A DNA stretch of 64,000 nt, taken from positions 1-64,000 of the forward strand of contig CAIMDB010000022.1 in NCBI GenBank assembly GCA_903839675.1, written 5' to 3'. Below the pieces are notes generated by a model. That model did not search any database. It was not told the origin of the DNA and saw nothing but the letters and a program-made list of their open reading frames with translations. This DNA is from an uncultured Sphingomonadales bacterium (GTDB taxonomy: Bacteria > Pseudomonadota > Alphaproteobacteria > Sphingomonadales > Sphingomonadaceae). Positions 52,240 to 60,158 of the stretch are shown piece after piece (the stretch's first letter is position 1; the number at the start of each line of letters is the position of its first letter). The position numbers and the translations under genes are program-made.

Positions 52240-52838
52240 TGATGCGCATTGGTCTTTATGGCGGCTGTTTCAATCCGGTTCACACAGGCCATCTGGCGGC
52301 TGCACTAGCTGCACGCGATTCCCTTCGCCTAGATAGGCTGATCTTCATTCCATCGGGCAACCCACCCTTAAAGGGCAATGCCGGCCTTGCAGATGGCGCG
52401 CACCGATTGGCGATGCTGGACATGGCTATTGCGGATGATCCGTGCATGGAGGTTAGCCCGATTGAGATCCATCGGGACGGACCAAGCTTCACCGTTGAAA
52501 CGGTAGAGACGCTGCGACGCGATTTTCCTGCGGATGCGGACCTGTTCTTTCTTCTCGGCGAGGATTGTCTGGACCGCCTGCCGCACTGGAAGGGCATAGA
52601 GGCACTGCACGCGATGCTGCGCTTTGCCATCTTGCCGAGGCCGGGTGCTGGGATCGGCAAGCGAGATGATCGCCTCATCCTTCTTGATCTTCCGAAGGTC
52701 GATGCGTCGTCGACACAGGTTCGGGCGATGTTTGCAGCAGGGCAATGTCCGCCCGCATCCTTGCTGCCCTCTGCTGTGGCGGACTATATCCAGCGGAATG
52801 CGCTTTACACATCCCAAGCTGAGCGTGCCTGTGCTTGA
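52239..52838 (+). CDS. nadD: NadD-like nicotinate-nucleotide adenylyltransferase
   Basis: 199 residues. GGCFNPVHTGHLAAA at the N terminus contains the nucleotidyltransferase HxGH motif, and SSTQVR near residue 158 is the matching ATP-binding motif. The enzyme makes nicotinate adenine dinucleotide from NaMN and ATP. NaAD is the substrate of LarB, so a copy inside this operon would feed cofactor synthesis rather than general NAD synthesis. The genome presumably has a separate housekeeping nadD, which cannot be checked here. ATG overlaps the permease stop by one base; a second ATG follows directly. Confidence 0.85.
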   Translation: MMRIGLYGGCFNPVHTGHLAAALAARDSLRLDRLIFIPSGNPPLKGNAGLADGAHRLAMLDMAIADDPCMEVSPIEIHRDGPSFTVETVETLRRDFPADADLFFLLGEDCLDRLPHWKGIEALHAMLRFAILPRPGAGIGKRDDRLILLDLPKVDASSTQVRAMFAAGQCPPASLLPSAVADYIQRNALYTSQAERACA

Positions 52839-53637
52839 CCTTCAATCGCGCATCCATGCGGTGCTGGACCGTATCGACCATGCCGTCATCGCGTGCAGTG
52901 GCGGGATTGATTCCACCTTGCTGGCGCTCGCCGCGCACGCCCATGCACCGGGGCGGGTGACGGTTGCCCATGCCGTCAGCCCTGCAGTTCCCCCAGAGGC
53001 AACAGCGCGGGTGCGCGCACTGGCAGATGCGGAGGGCTGGACCCTGTCCGTTGTGCAATCGGGAGAGTTTCAGGATGAAAACTACCTCTCCAACCCCGTC
53101 AACCGCTGCTATTTCTGCAAGTCCAACCTGTACGACAGCCTGACACAGATTGCAGCGGCCCATGAAAGCGGGACCGTCCTCAGCGGCGCCAATCTTGATG
53201 ATCTTGGCGAATACCGCCCCGGTCTCGATGCCGCAGCAGAACGGGGCGTGCGCCACCCTTGGATCGAAGCCGAGTTTACCAAGGAGGACATCCGCACACT
53301 CGCCCGCGCACTGAATGTGTCCTTTGCGGAATTGCCGTCCTCTCCGTGTCTCGCAAGCCGCCTGTATACGGGCACACGGGTGACGGCAGAACGGCTCCGC
53401 GCTGTCCACGCTTGTGAAACGCGGATCAAGCAACATACCGGCCTTGTTGTCGTCAGGTGCCGTGTGCGCGGAGATCAGATCATTGTGGAAGTCGGTGACG
53501 CAGACCGCACGGCCATCACAGAACGTCTTTTAGACGACTTGGCGACCCTCGCAGCGACGCATGAACCTGGCATCGTGTCAGCCGTGCTTGACAGAGAGGC
53601 TTATCGTCCCGGCAGGGCATTTGTGGGGCAAAAATGA
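52831..53637 (+). CDS. larE: LarE, sulfur transferase of NPN synthesis
   Basis: 268 residues from a GTG 8 bases inside the NadD-like gene; GTG at 52825 or ATG at 52798 are alternatives. The PP-loop SGGIDS is at residues 23-28. Three cysteines are placed for a metal cluster: Cys93 and Cys96 in NRCYFCK and Cys173 in SSPCLASR. Lactiplantibacillus LarE has only the last one and sacrifices its sulfur; three-cysteine LarE proteins are reported to use a [4Fe-4S] cluster and act catalytically. LarE adenylates the dicarboxylated pyridine nucleotide and converts both carboxylates to thiocarboxylates. Confidence 0.92.
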   Translation: MLDLQSRIHAVLDRIDHAVIACSGGIDSTLLALAAHAHAPGRVTVAHAVSPAVPPEATARVRALADAEGWTLSVVQSGEFQDENYLSNPVNRCYFCKSNLYDSLTQIAAAHESGTVLSGANLDDLGEYRPGLDAAAERGVRHPWIEAEFTKEDIRTLARALNVSFAELPSSPCLASRLYTGTRVTAERLRAVHACETRIKQHTGLVVVRCRVRGDQIIVEVGDADRTAITERLLDDLATLAATHEPGIVSAVLDREAYRPGRAFVGQK

Positions 53638-54302
53638 ACAGCGGATTTGTGCATGATGTGGACCGGGCGACCCGGCTTGGGATGCCAGAGGCCATCTTCT
53701 GCGAAGGCAAGGATGCCATTGCGCTAAAGGCGATTGTCACGGAACTGGCGGCTAAGGTTGGACAACCATCCTTGTTCACCCGCTTGTCGCCGGACCGTTA
53801 TGCTGAGCTAGCCAGAGAAGGCGGCTTTGAAATGGATTATGATCCGCAGTCACATACTGGCATCTTGCACGGTATGCTCGGCCCCCGCCCGGAAACGGTG
53901 GCCGTGGTCACTGCCGGAACGTCCGATCTTCGTGTCGCGCGCGAGGCGCTGCGCACGCTCCAGTTTTCCGGGATTACGACAGACCTGATCGCGGATGTTG
54001 GCGTCGCGGGCATCCACCGGCTTTTTGCGCGGATTGATCATATTCGGTCGTTCGACATGGTCATCGTGGTGGCGGGGTGGGATGCAGCCCTGGCATCGGT
54101 GATGGGCGGTTTGACCGGGCAGCCTGTCATCGCCGTGCCGTCGTCAACCGGCTATGGCGTGGCAGCGGGCGGGACCAGTGCGCTCCATTCGATGCTCAGC
54201 AGCTGCGGGCAGGGGGTGCTCGTCACCAATATTGATAACGGATTCGGGGCCGCCTGCGGGGCGATCCGGATGCTCAACATGGTTGCAAGGAAATTGGCGT
54301 GA
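53634..54302 (+). CDS. larB: LarB, NaAD carboxylase/hydrolase of NPN synthesis
   Basis: 222 residues. The C-terminal half (TVAVVTAGTSDLRVAREA, VVAGWDAALASVMGGL, PVIAVPSSTGYG) is the PurE-like domain typical of LarB; the N-terminal helical part is of normal length. LarB carboxylates the nicotinate ring of NaAD and releases AMP. It overlaps larE and larC by four bases on each side, so the three are translationally coupled. Confidence 0.93.
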   Translation: MNSGFVHDVDRATRLGMPEAIFCEGKDAIALKAIVTELAAKVGQPSLFTRLSPDRYAELAREGGFEMDYDPQSHTGILHGMLGPRPETVAVVTAGTSDLRVAREALRTLQFSGITTDLIADVGVAGIHRLFARIDHIRSFDMVIVVAGWDAALASVMGGLTGQPVIAVPSSTGYGVAAGGTSALHSMLSSCGQGVLVTNIDNGFGAACGAIRMLNMVARKLA

Positions 54303-55030
54303 AGCGACAATCCATCGTTCTTCGGACACCCTCTGGCATTAGTGGCGATATGCTGCTGACGGGCCTTGCCCGTCTGGCGGATGTCAGCAATGCGGAACTG
54401 GCGGCGATTGTCGACAGTATCGGCGTGGAGGCCTTGACCGATTGCGTCACGATTGAGCCGCATCATGTGAACTGGATTACCGGATTTCAGGCGCACATCG
54501 CCCTGCCGCATGAGCACCATCACCGCACGCCCAAAGTGATTTACGATATCATTGACGGCAGTGCCCTCACGCCTGCGGCCAAGGCTCTTGCGACCCGCGC
54601 CTTTGCCATTCTCGCCGAAGCAGAGGCCACGGTTCACGGCTGCTCCGTTGATGAAGTGCATTTCCATGAGGTCGGCGCGCTGGACTCCATTTTGGACACC
54701 TGTGTGGCGGCGGCGCTGTTCACAAGGATCGATCCCGCTGAATTTCATTGCAGCCCGCTGCCGATGTGTGACGGGGTGATCCGCTGTGAACATGGACTGC
54801 TGGCCAGCCCGCCGCCTGCCGTGCAGGAAATGCTGAACGGCGTTCCGGTCTATGGGGCGGACGGTAAAGGGGAAACGGTGACGCCGACGGCCCTTGCCTT
54901 TTTGAAGGCGGCTGGCGCACGCTTTGGCAAATGGCCGCAATGCGAGGTGGTGTCTTCCGCCCGCGCCTATGGCGGCAAGGTTTTTGAAAACCTGCCCAAT
55001 GGCGCGAACTTCTTTCTGGTGACGATGTGA
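54299..55030 (+). CDS. larC: LarC1-only nickel insertion protein
   Basis: 243 residues matching the N-terminal part of LarC: TPSGISGDMLL at the start, a His-rich EHHHRT segment near residue 72 and VHFHEVGALDSILD near 118. Full-length LarC is about 400 residues with a C-terminal LarC2 domain that, in Lactiplantibacillus, is joined by a programmed frameshift. Here the frame ends where LarC2 should begin and the next gene starts inside the stop codon, with no LarC2 sequence in any frame. Either LarC2 is elsewhere or this locus uses a different nickel-insertion partner. Confidence 0.85.
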   Translation: MKRQSIVLRTPSGISGDMLLTGLARLADVSNAELAAIVDSIGVEALTDCVTIEPHHVNWITGFQAHIALPHEHHHRTPKVIYDIIDGSALTPAAKALATRAFAILAEAEATVHGCSVDEVHFHEVGALDSILDTCVAAALFTRIDPAEFHCSPLPMCDGVIRCEHGLLASPPPAVQEMLNGVPVYGADGKGETVTPTALAFLKAAGARFGKWPQCEVVSSARAYGGKVFENLPNGANFFLVTM

Positions 55031-55839
55031 CCAAAGCTGCGGCTGCCGCAGATATTGCCGGGAGCCTGCTGGGCGGCGCGACGGGGCTCTACCGTGCTGT
55101 CGTAGAGGCGTGTGAGCCGGGTGTCATCGCCGGGACCGCCTTTGTTGATCCGGGCGCATCGCTTGGTCCAAACGGCACTTGGCAGTTGATGGTCGCGGAT
55201 GGCGACTATGTCGTTGCTGGTCAGCCGATTGTCGAGCTCATCGGCGAGGCGACCCGCCTCGGTGTGGCCGAAGATTATGTGCTGGGGCCATTGGGTTTTG
55301 CTTCGGGCATTGCCACGCGGGCGCGGACGTTTCGCGATGCGGCACCCGCAGGGCTCTCCATCGCGTGTGGCGGGTGGAAGAAGCTGCCTGTGGCGCTCAA
55401 GCCTTTGCTGCGCGCCGGCCTAGCTGTATCGGGCATCCTTCCCCGGCTGGTGGATGGTGACTTCGTCTATGTCGGCAAGAACGCGGTCATCATGTTGGGC
55501 GGCGTGGATCAGGCGATCAAAGCAGGTGTGGCCGTCAATCATGGTCCGGTAGCGGTTCAGGTGAAGTCGGTGGACGAAGCCGTCTCTTCTGTGCGGACCG
55601 GCGCAGGGATCATCATGGTCGATACAGCAGATCTCGCTGACCTCGCCGATGTTCACGCAGAATTGACGCGGCTTGGCCTGCGCCAGACGGTGCGGCTCGC
55701 TTTTGGGGGTGGCGTTCGCCTTCAAGATCTCGAACCCGCTGCGCATGCCGGTGCGGATGCCGTAGACGTCGGGCGGGCCATATTGGATGCGCCGCTGCTT
55801 GATTTGCGGATGCGTGTCGTTTCCCGACTTTTAGACTGA
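55027..55839 (+). CDS. Divergent NadC-like phosphoribosyltransferase
   Basis: 270 residues, GTG start overlapping the larC stop. The barrel and C-terminal AFGGGVRLQDLEPAAHAGADAVDVG segment match quinolinate phosphoribosyltransferase (NadC/ModD family). However, the RKT-type substrate motif of NadC is replaced by a CGGWKKLPVALKP segment near residue 118, so quinolinate may not be its substrate. Because the operon also has a NadD-like enzyme, formation of NaMN or a related nucleotide as the start of NPN synthesis is the attractive inference. Confidence 0.75.
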   Translation: MTKAAAAADIAGSLLGGATGLYRAVVEACEPGVIAGTAFVDPGASLGPNGTWQLMVADGDYVVAGQPIVELIGEATRLGVAEDYVLGPLGFASGIATRARTFRDAAPAGLSIACGGWKKLPVALKPLLRAGLAVSGILPRLVDGDFVYVGKNAVIMLGGVDQAIKAGVAVNHGPVAVQVKSVDEAVSSVRTGAGIIMVDTADLADLADVHAELTRLGLRQTVRLAFGGGVRLQDLEPAAHAGADAVDVGRAILDAPLLDLRMRVVSRLLD

Positions 55840-55855
55840 AAAAGGACCTCCTCCG

Positions 55856-56686
55856 ATGACCCATCCAGCACTTTCATCCGGGAATGTCGCCGTCATCACA
55901 GGCGCGGCAGACGGCATCGGCCTCGCCGCCGCGCATCGGCTGTCTGGTCTGGGCATGACGGTTGTGATGAGCGATCTTGATGCGGATAAACTTACCGCCG
56001 CCTGCGATGCGGTTGGGGGCAATGCCATCGCGATAGCTGCCGATGTATCTGACCGCGCAGCAGTAAACGCGCTGGCGGAGCGCGTCTCCAAGGAAGTCGG
56101 CCCTGTCTCTGTATTGATGAACAACGCGGGCACCGGGCGCGGTGGCAATGCCCTGTCGAACCCGGATGGCTGGGATCGTGTGATCGGCACAAACTTGATG
56201 GGCGTGATTTACGGTGTGCAAGCTTTTGTGCCTGCGATGGTCGCGGGCGACGCGCCGGGCCTTGTCATCAATACCGGCTCAAAACAGGGCATCACCCAAC
56301 CGCCGGGCGATACCGCCTATAATGTCAGCAAGTCGGGCGTGAAGTCGCTGACGGAAGGCCTTGCACATACATTGCGGGAAGACACCAAGGGCAGGGTCAG
56401 TGCGCATCTCCTGATACCCGGCTTCACCTATACAGGCATGATGAAGGCGCATTTTGCCGAAAAGCCCGCCGGTGCATGGACGCCTGAAGAGGTGGTCGAT
56501 GTGATGATGGACGGTGTTGCGCGCGGCGATTTTTATCTGTGGTGCATCGACAATGAAACCACGCGTGAGGTGGATAACGCCCGCGTGCTTTGGAACGCGA
56601 ACGACATTGCCGAAAACCGCCCCGCCCTGTCGCGCTGGCATCCCGATTACAAGCAGGCCTTTGCCGATTGGATGGCCAAAGGCTGA
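55856..56686 (+). CDS. Short-chain dehydrogenase, last gene of the NPN operon
   Basis: 276 residues. TGAADGIGLAAA near residue 15, NNAG near 85 and YNVSKSGVKSLTE with catalytic Tyr/Lys near 155. AAAAAGGA precedes the ATG, 16 bases after the NadC-like stop. The GSKQGITQPPGDTAYN stretch is unusual at the active site. It may act on the product of the LarA-like enzymes or in the neighbouring catabolism. Confidence 0.8.
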   Translation: MTHPALSSGNVAVITGAADGIGLAAAHRLSGLGMTVVMSDLDADKLTAACDAVGGNAIAIAADVSDRAAVNALAERVSKEVGPVSVLMNNAGTGRGGNALSNPDGWDRVIGTNLMGVIYGVQAFVPAMVAGDAPGLVINTGSKQGITQPPGDTAYNVSKSGVKSLTEGLAHTLREDTKGRVSAHLLIPGFTYTGMMKAHFAEKPAGAWTPEEVVDVMMDGVARGDFYLWCIDNETTREVDNARVLWNANDIAENRPALSRWHPDYKQAFADWMAKG

Positions 56687-56695
56687 TCAGTCAGA

Positions 56696-57400
56696 TCAGT
56701 CGTCAAAGCCGATAAAGGTCACGGCTTCCTCAATCGATTTGCGTTCGGTGACGACGGCATTTGCGGGGAAGTCTTCGTCCGGCCAGCCCATGGCGATGCA
56801 CATCATGATCAGCTGATCATCGGGGATGCGTGCATGTTCGCGCACCACGGGGGACTGCATGATGCCCTGACTGTTGACGACGCAGCCAAGCCCGCGTGAC
56901 CATGCCGCATTGACGAGCGCGTTGATAACGGCACCGCAATCAAATGGCGCAATGTCATTGCCTTTGAGGACTTTGTCATAGGTGACGATGATGGAGACGG
57001 GCGCATCGAATTGACGGAAACCACGCAACACCCATTCCTTGCGCTTCACCTTGTCGTCGCGGGCAATGTCCATGGCGGCAAACAACTGCTTTGCGACGCC
57101 AATCTGGCGCTCCCGGTGCGCGCCTTCATAGCTTTCGCTGGCTTTGAATTCCCGTGAGGACGGGACACCCGCCAGATTGCGTTCGGTGTTGCCCTGCCGG
57201 ATCGCATCGAGCGCTGCGCCGCTGACGACCGTGAAGTTCCAAGGCTGGGTATTGAGCGAGGATGGCGCACGCATGGCCATGGCCAGCACCTCAGCGATCA
57301 GCTCTTTTGGGACATGGTCAGGCTTGTAACCTCGGATGCTGCGGCGTCCTTTTACGACGCTTTCATAAGCCTTTGCGATGTCCGTGGTCGAAGTCACCAA
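56696..57400 (-). CDS. Nitroreductase-family FMN protein
   Basis: 234 residues. RRSIRGYKPDHVPKE near residue 18 and RAPSSLNTQPWNFTVVSG near residue 43 are the FMN-binding start of the family; GAVINALVNAAWSRGLGCV near 150 is the dimer-interface helix. Members reduce nitro groups, quinones or enones with NAD(P)H. It converges on the SDR of the NPN operon with a 9-base gap. Confidence 0.85.
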   Translation of the reverse strand: MVTSTTDIAKAYESVVKGRRSIRGYKPDHVPKELIAEVLAMAMRAPSSLNTQPWNFTVVSGAALDAIRQGNTERNLAGVPSSREFKASESYEGAHRERQIGVAKQLFAAMDIARDDKVKRKEWVLRGFRQFDAPVSIIVTYDKVLKGNDIAPFDCGAVINALVNAAWSRGLGCVVNSQGIMQSPVVREHARIPDDQLIMMCIAMGWPDEDFPANAVVTERKSIEEAVTFIGFDD

Positions 57401-57523
57401 TCTACTCCCCTCCGTCTGTTCGATGAACCGTGGTGTTGATATTTACTTGCCAGAAGAGTGTCGAAATATCTATATCATTAAACCGATAAATTTGATTTCG
57501 TAGAAGAGAGGAACGGCAGAGAC

Positions 57524-58534
57524 ATGGCTCTTGAACAGTCCATCCGGGATCGGCTGACCCTGCCTGCTGTTTGCGCGCCCATGTTCTTGGTCAGCAACCC
57601 GGCCATGGTCCGCGAAGCGTGCCTGTCTGGGATTATGGGTGCGCTGCCGCGCCAGAACGCCCGCAGCATTGAGATGTTTGAAAGCTGGCTTGCGGAAATC
57701 AGGGATGCCCTTGATCGCCATAAGGACGCCCACCCAGCCGCACGCATTGGCCCATTGGCTGTGAACCTCGCGACGCAGATGGACGCTGATGATGCGGCGC
57801 GACATCTGGAGCTTGCCAAGCGCTATGGGGTTGAGGTCATCATCAGTGCGGTTGGCAATCCGACCGAATTGGCCAAGCGGGTGCATGATGCGGGCCTTAA
57901 GATATTCCACGATGTCACCTCGTTCCGTTTTGCTGAAAAGGCCATTGCCGCGCGCGTCGATGGGCTGACGTGCATTGGCTCCGGCGGCGGCGGCCATTCC
58001 GGCAATATCGGTCATCTCGTCCTCATCCCGCGTATCCGCCGGATTTTCGAGGGGACGATCCTGATGGCCGGGTCGATTTCGACGGGGTCTGCCATTCGGG
58101 CTGCGGAGATACTGGGGGCTGATCTTGCCTATATGGGCACGCGATTCATTGCGACGCAGGAAGCCAATGTTGACCCGGACTATGCCCGGATGCTGACGGA
58201 AGGCCATTCTGAAGACCTGATGTTCACGCCCAAAATTGCAGGCGTCGCGGCCAATTGGCTCGTGCCGTCCATGGAACGCCTTGGTCTTGATCCCAAAAAT
58301 CTGCCGCAGCCTGCAGGACACGGCATGGGCTATAAGCATTTACCCGAAGGGGTGAAGCCTTGGAAAAACCTGTGGTCGGCAGGGCAGGGGATTGATCTGA
58401 TCGATGATACCCCGTCCATATCGGACCTCGTTGTCCGGCTGCGCCGTGAATATGTCGCCGCCTGTGAGGCGCCAAGCTATGCCGATGTCGCCCGTCTGGT
58501 CGATCAAGCCTATGATGCCAAAGCTGTTGATTGA
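57524..58534 (+). CDS. Nitronate monooxygenase family flavoprotein (second copy)
   Basis: 336 residues, homologous end to end with 3152-4159 and with the same motifs (VCAPMF, GSGGGGHSG near residue 147, AGSIS, MGTRFIATQE). The two copies share block after block by eye but differ in many residues, so duplication is not recent. It is transcribed with the carboxymuconolactone-decarboxylase-like gene 12 bases downstream and a hydratase, echoing the NMO-hydratase pairing at 3152-4980. Confidence 0.85.
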   Translation: MALEQSIRDRLTLPAVCAPMFLVSNPAMVREACLSGIMGALPRQNARSIEMFESWLAEIRDALDRHKDAHPAARIGPLAVNLATQMDADDAARHLELAKRYGVEVIISAVGNPTELAKRVHDAGLKIFHDVTSFRFAEKAIAARVDGLTCIGSGGGGHSGNIGHLVLIPRIRRIFEGTILMAGSISTGSAIRAAEILGADLAYMGTRFIATQEANVDPDYARMLTEGHSEDLMFTPKIAGVAANWLVPSMERLGLDPKNLPQPAGHGMGYKHLPEGVKPWKNLWSAGQGIDLIDDTPSISDLVVRLRREYVAACEAPSYADVARLVDQAYDAKAVD

Positions 58535-58546
58535 GAGAGGTAGACC

Positions 58547-59122
58547 ATGAACCGCATTCCGCTTGTCGCCGTTGAAGACCTGACCCCTGAGCAGCGCGAC
58601 CGTTATGACAATGCTCCAGGGGGCAAGCTTAATCTTAGCCGCATCCTCGCCCATGCTGTCTCCATGCAGCCGGGCATTGGCATGGCCGTGCAGGGGATGA
58701 TGACGGGTATCGAGGTCCCGCCGCTGGAGCGTCAGATTTGCGTGCTCGCAGTTCTCCACCTCGACCGCGGCGAATATGAATGGGCCCAGCATATGCAGGT
58801 GTCCAAGGCCATCGGCATCCCGGACGAGAAGGTGGCTGCCATTGCCAATGACCGCTTTGGCGATGCGATCTTCAATGACCGCGAAAAGGCGTTGCTCGCC
58901 TTCACGCGACAGGTGGTGAAAACGGTTCGGGTTGATGATTTCGTGTTCAACGCCGTCGCGGCATTTTACAGCCCGCGCCAGATTGTCGAGCTGATCCACG
59001 TGATTGGTCTCTACATGATGTTTGTGCGTGTATCCGAAGTCGCGGAACTGGAAATTGATGCCGTGTTGGGTGGAGAGTTTTGGAAGAAAGCCAATCAGGA
59101 CGCGGGCTTGACCAACGACTGA
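58547..59122 (+). CDS. Carboxymuconolactone-decarboxylase-fold protein
   Basis: 191 residues, all-helical. ERQICVLAVLHLDRGEYEWAQHMQVSKAIGI near residue 62 is the CMD motif with Glu, Trp and His but without the CxxC of peroxidase-type AhpD, so a non-peroxidase role such as a decarboxylase-like or unknown activity is likely. GAGAGAGG precedes the ATG. Between an NMO-like gene and a hydratase gene. Confidence 0.8.
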   Translation: MNRIPLVAVEDLTPEQRDRYDNAPGGKLNLSRILAHAVSMQPGIGMAVQGMMTGIEVPPLERQICVLAVLHLDRGEYEWAQHMQVSKAIGIPDEKVAAIANDRFGDAIFNDREKALLAFTRQVVKTVRVDDFVFNAVAAFYSPRQIVELIHVIGLYMMFVRVSEVAELEIDAVLGGEFWKKANQDAGLTND

Positions 59123-59146
59123 TCCGGCAGATGATGTGATTTGGAA

Positions 59147-59986
59147 ATGAAGGAATTCGCCTTGGAAAATGCGGCTGTAGAAACAATTGAATACCCCCAT
59201 GTCCGCTTGGAATTTGACGGGCCTTTGGCCGTCCTGACGCTGAACGATCCGGAGCGGTTAAACGCGATGGGGCAGGATATGGGCGAGTCCATCGCCACAG
59301 CCCTCAACGAAATCATGAAGCCGCGGCGCAAGTGTCGTGCTCTGATGATTACAGGGGAAGGGCGCGCTTTTTGCGCCGGCGTAAACCTGATGGGCAATCG
59401 CAAGGCTCTGGCCGATGGCACCGTGAAGATGCCGGTATTGAGCGGCGTTGAAACGTTTTTTCATCCGTTGCTGCGTCGTCTGCACGCCGTGTCTATTCCC
59501 GTGATCGCCGCCCCAAATGGCCTTGCGGTCGGCATTGGCCTCGGCATGTGCCTTGCGGCGGATTATGTGATTGCGTCAGATAAGGCCTGGTTTCAGGCGC
59601 CGTTTAAGAACCTCGCCTCGGCCACGGACTCGGGGCTTGGTTGGCTCTTGTCGCGCAACATTGGCATTTTGCGGACCAAGCGTATCCTGATGCGGGCAGA
59701 GCGGATTGACGCGGCCACCGCATTGGATTGGGGCATGGTGTCTGAAGTGGCCCCGGCAGACACATTTGCGGCCCGCGCCCGTGAAGTGGCGACCGAAATT
59801 GCCAATGACGCGACAATCGCCCTGTCAGAGATCAAGCAGATCGTCGGGATGGCGCAACGGATTGACCTTCATTCGGCCTTTGAAACCGAAGCACAGGCGG
59901 TCGCCCGCACGTCGCGGACGAAGGACAATGTCGCGGCTATCCGCGTCTTTGGATCGAAAGAAAAGCCAACCTTCACAGGCGAGTAA
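59147..59986 (+). CDS. Enoyl-CoA hydratase/isomerase family protein
   Basis: 279 residues if started at ATG 59147; TTG at 59162, preceded by AAGGA, is an equally good start. LNDPERLNAMG, GEGRAFCAGVNLMG near residue 75 and NGLAVGIGLGMCLAAD near residue 124 are the crotonase motifs. It is last in the operon with the NMO-like and CMD-like genes. Confidence 0.84.
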   Translation: MKEFALENAAVETIEYPHVRLEFDGPLAVLTLNDPERLNAMGQDMGESIATALNEIMKPRRKCRALMITGEGRAFCAGVNLMGNRKALADGTVKMPVLSGVETFFHPLLRRLHAVSIPVIAAPNGLAVGIGLGMCLAADYVIASDKAWFQAPFKNLASATDSGLGWLLSRNIGILRTKRILMRAERIDAATALDWGMVSEVAPADTFAARAREVATEIANDATIALSEIKQIVGMAQRIDLHSAFETEAQAVARTSRTKDNVAAIRVFGSKEKPTFTGE

Positions 59987-60073
59987 ACGCCACTGGCGGC
60001 CAACGTCACCTCGGCTTTGGTCCGACGCTGTGCGAAGATTGTCGGGTGTGTTTGGGAGACGGCGACGTTCGTT

Positions 60074-60102
60074 GACGTGATGACGAAATTCGTCATAACG
60101 TC
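60074..60102. promoter_or_regulatory. Operator-like palindrome before the TetR gene
   Basis: ATGACGAA (60080-60087) and TTCGTCAT (60089-60096) are perfect inverted arms around one base; outer arms GACGT and ACGTC extend the symmetry to 29 bases with one mismatched pair. It is 57 bases before the TetR start, as expected for autoregulation. Confidence 0.65.
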
Positions 60103-60158
60103 TTGCTCGCGCCAAAGTCGCGCTCAGATCATCAAGGCAAGAGTTTCCGGCAATCTGC

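Noticed and set aside
54299-55100. Programmed frameshift joining LarC1 to LarC2
   Set aside because: The Lactiplantibacillus mechanism was considered, but the sequence after the larC stop encodes the NadC-like protein and no LarC2-like sequence is seen in any frame.
56687-56700. GATCAG repeats between convergent genes as a regulatory element
   Set aside because: Only two short copies in a 9-base gap plus gene ends; too little to support.
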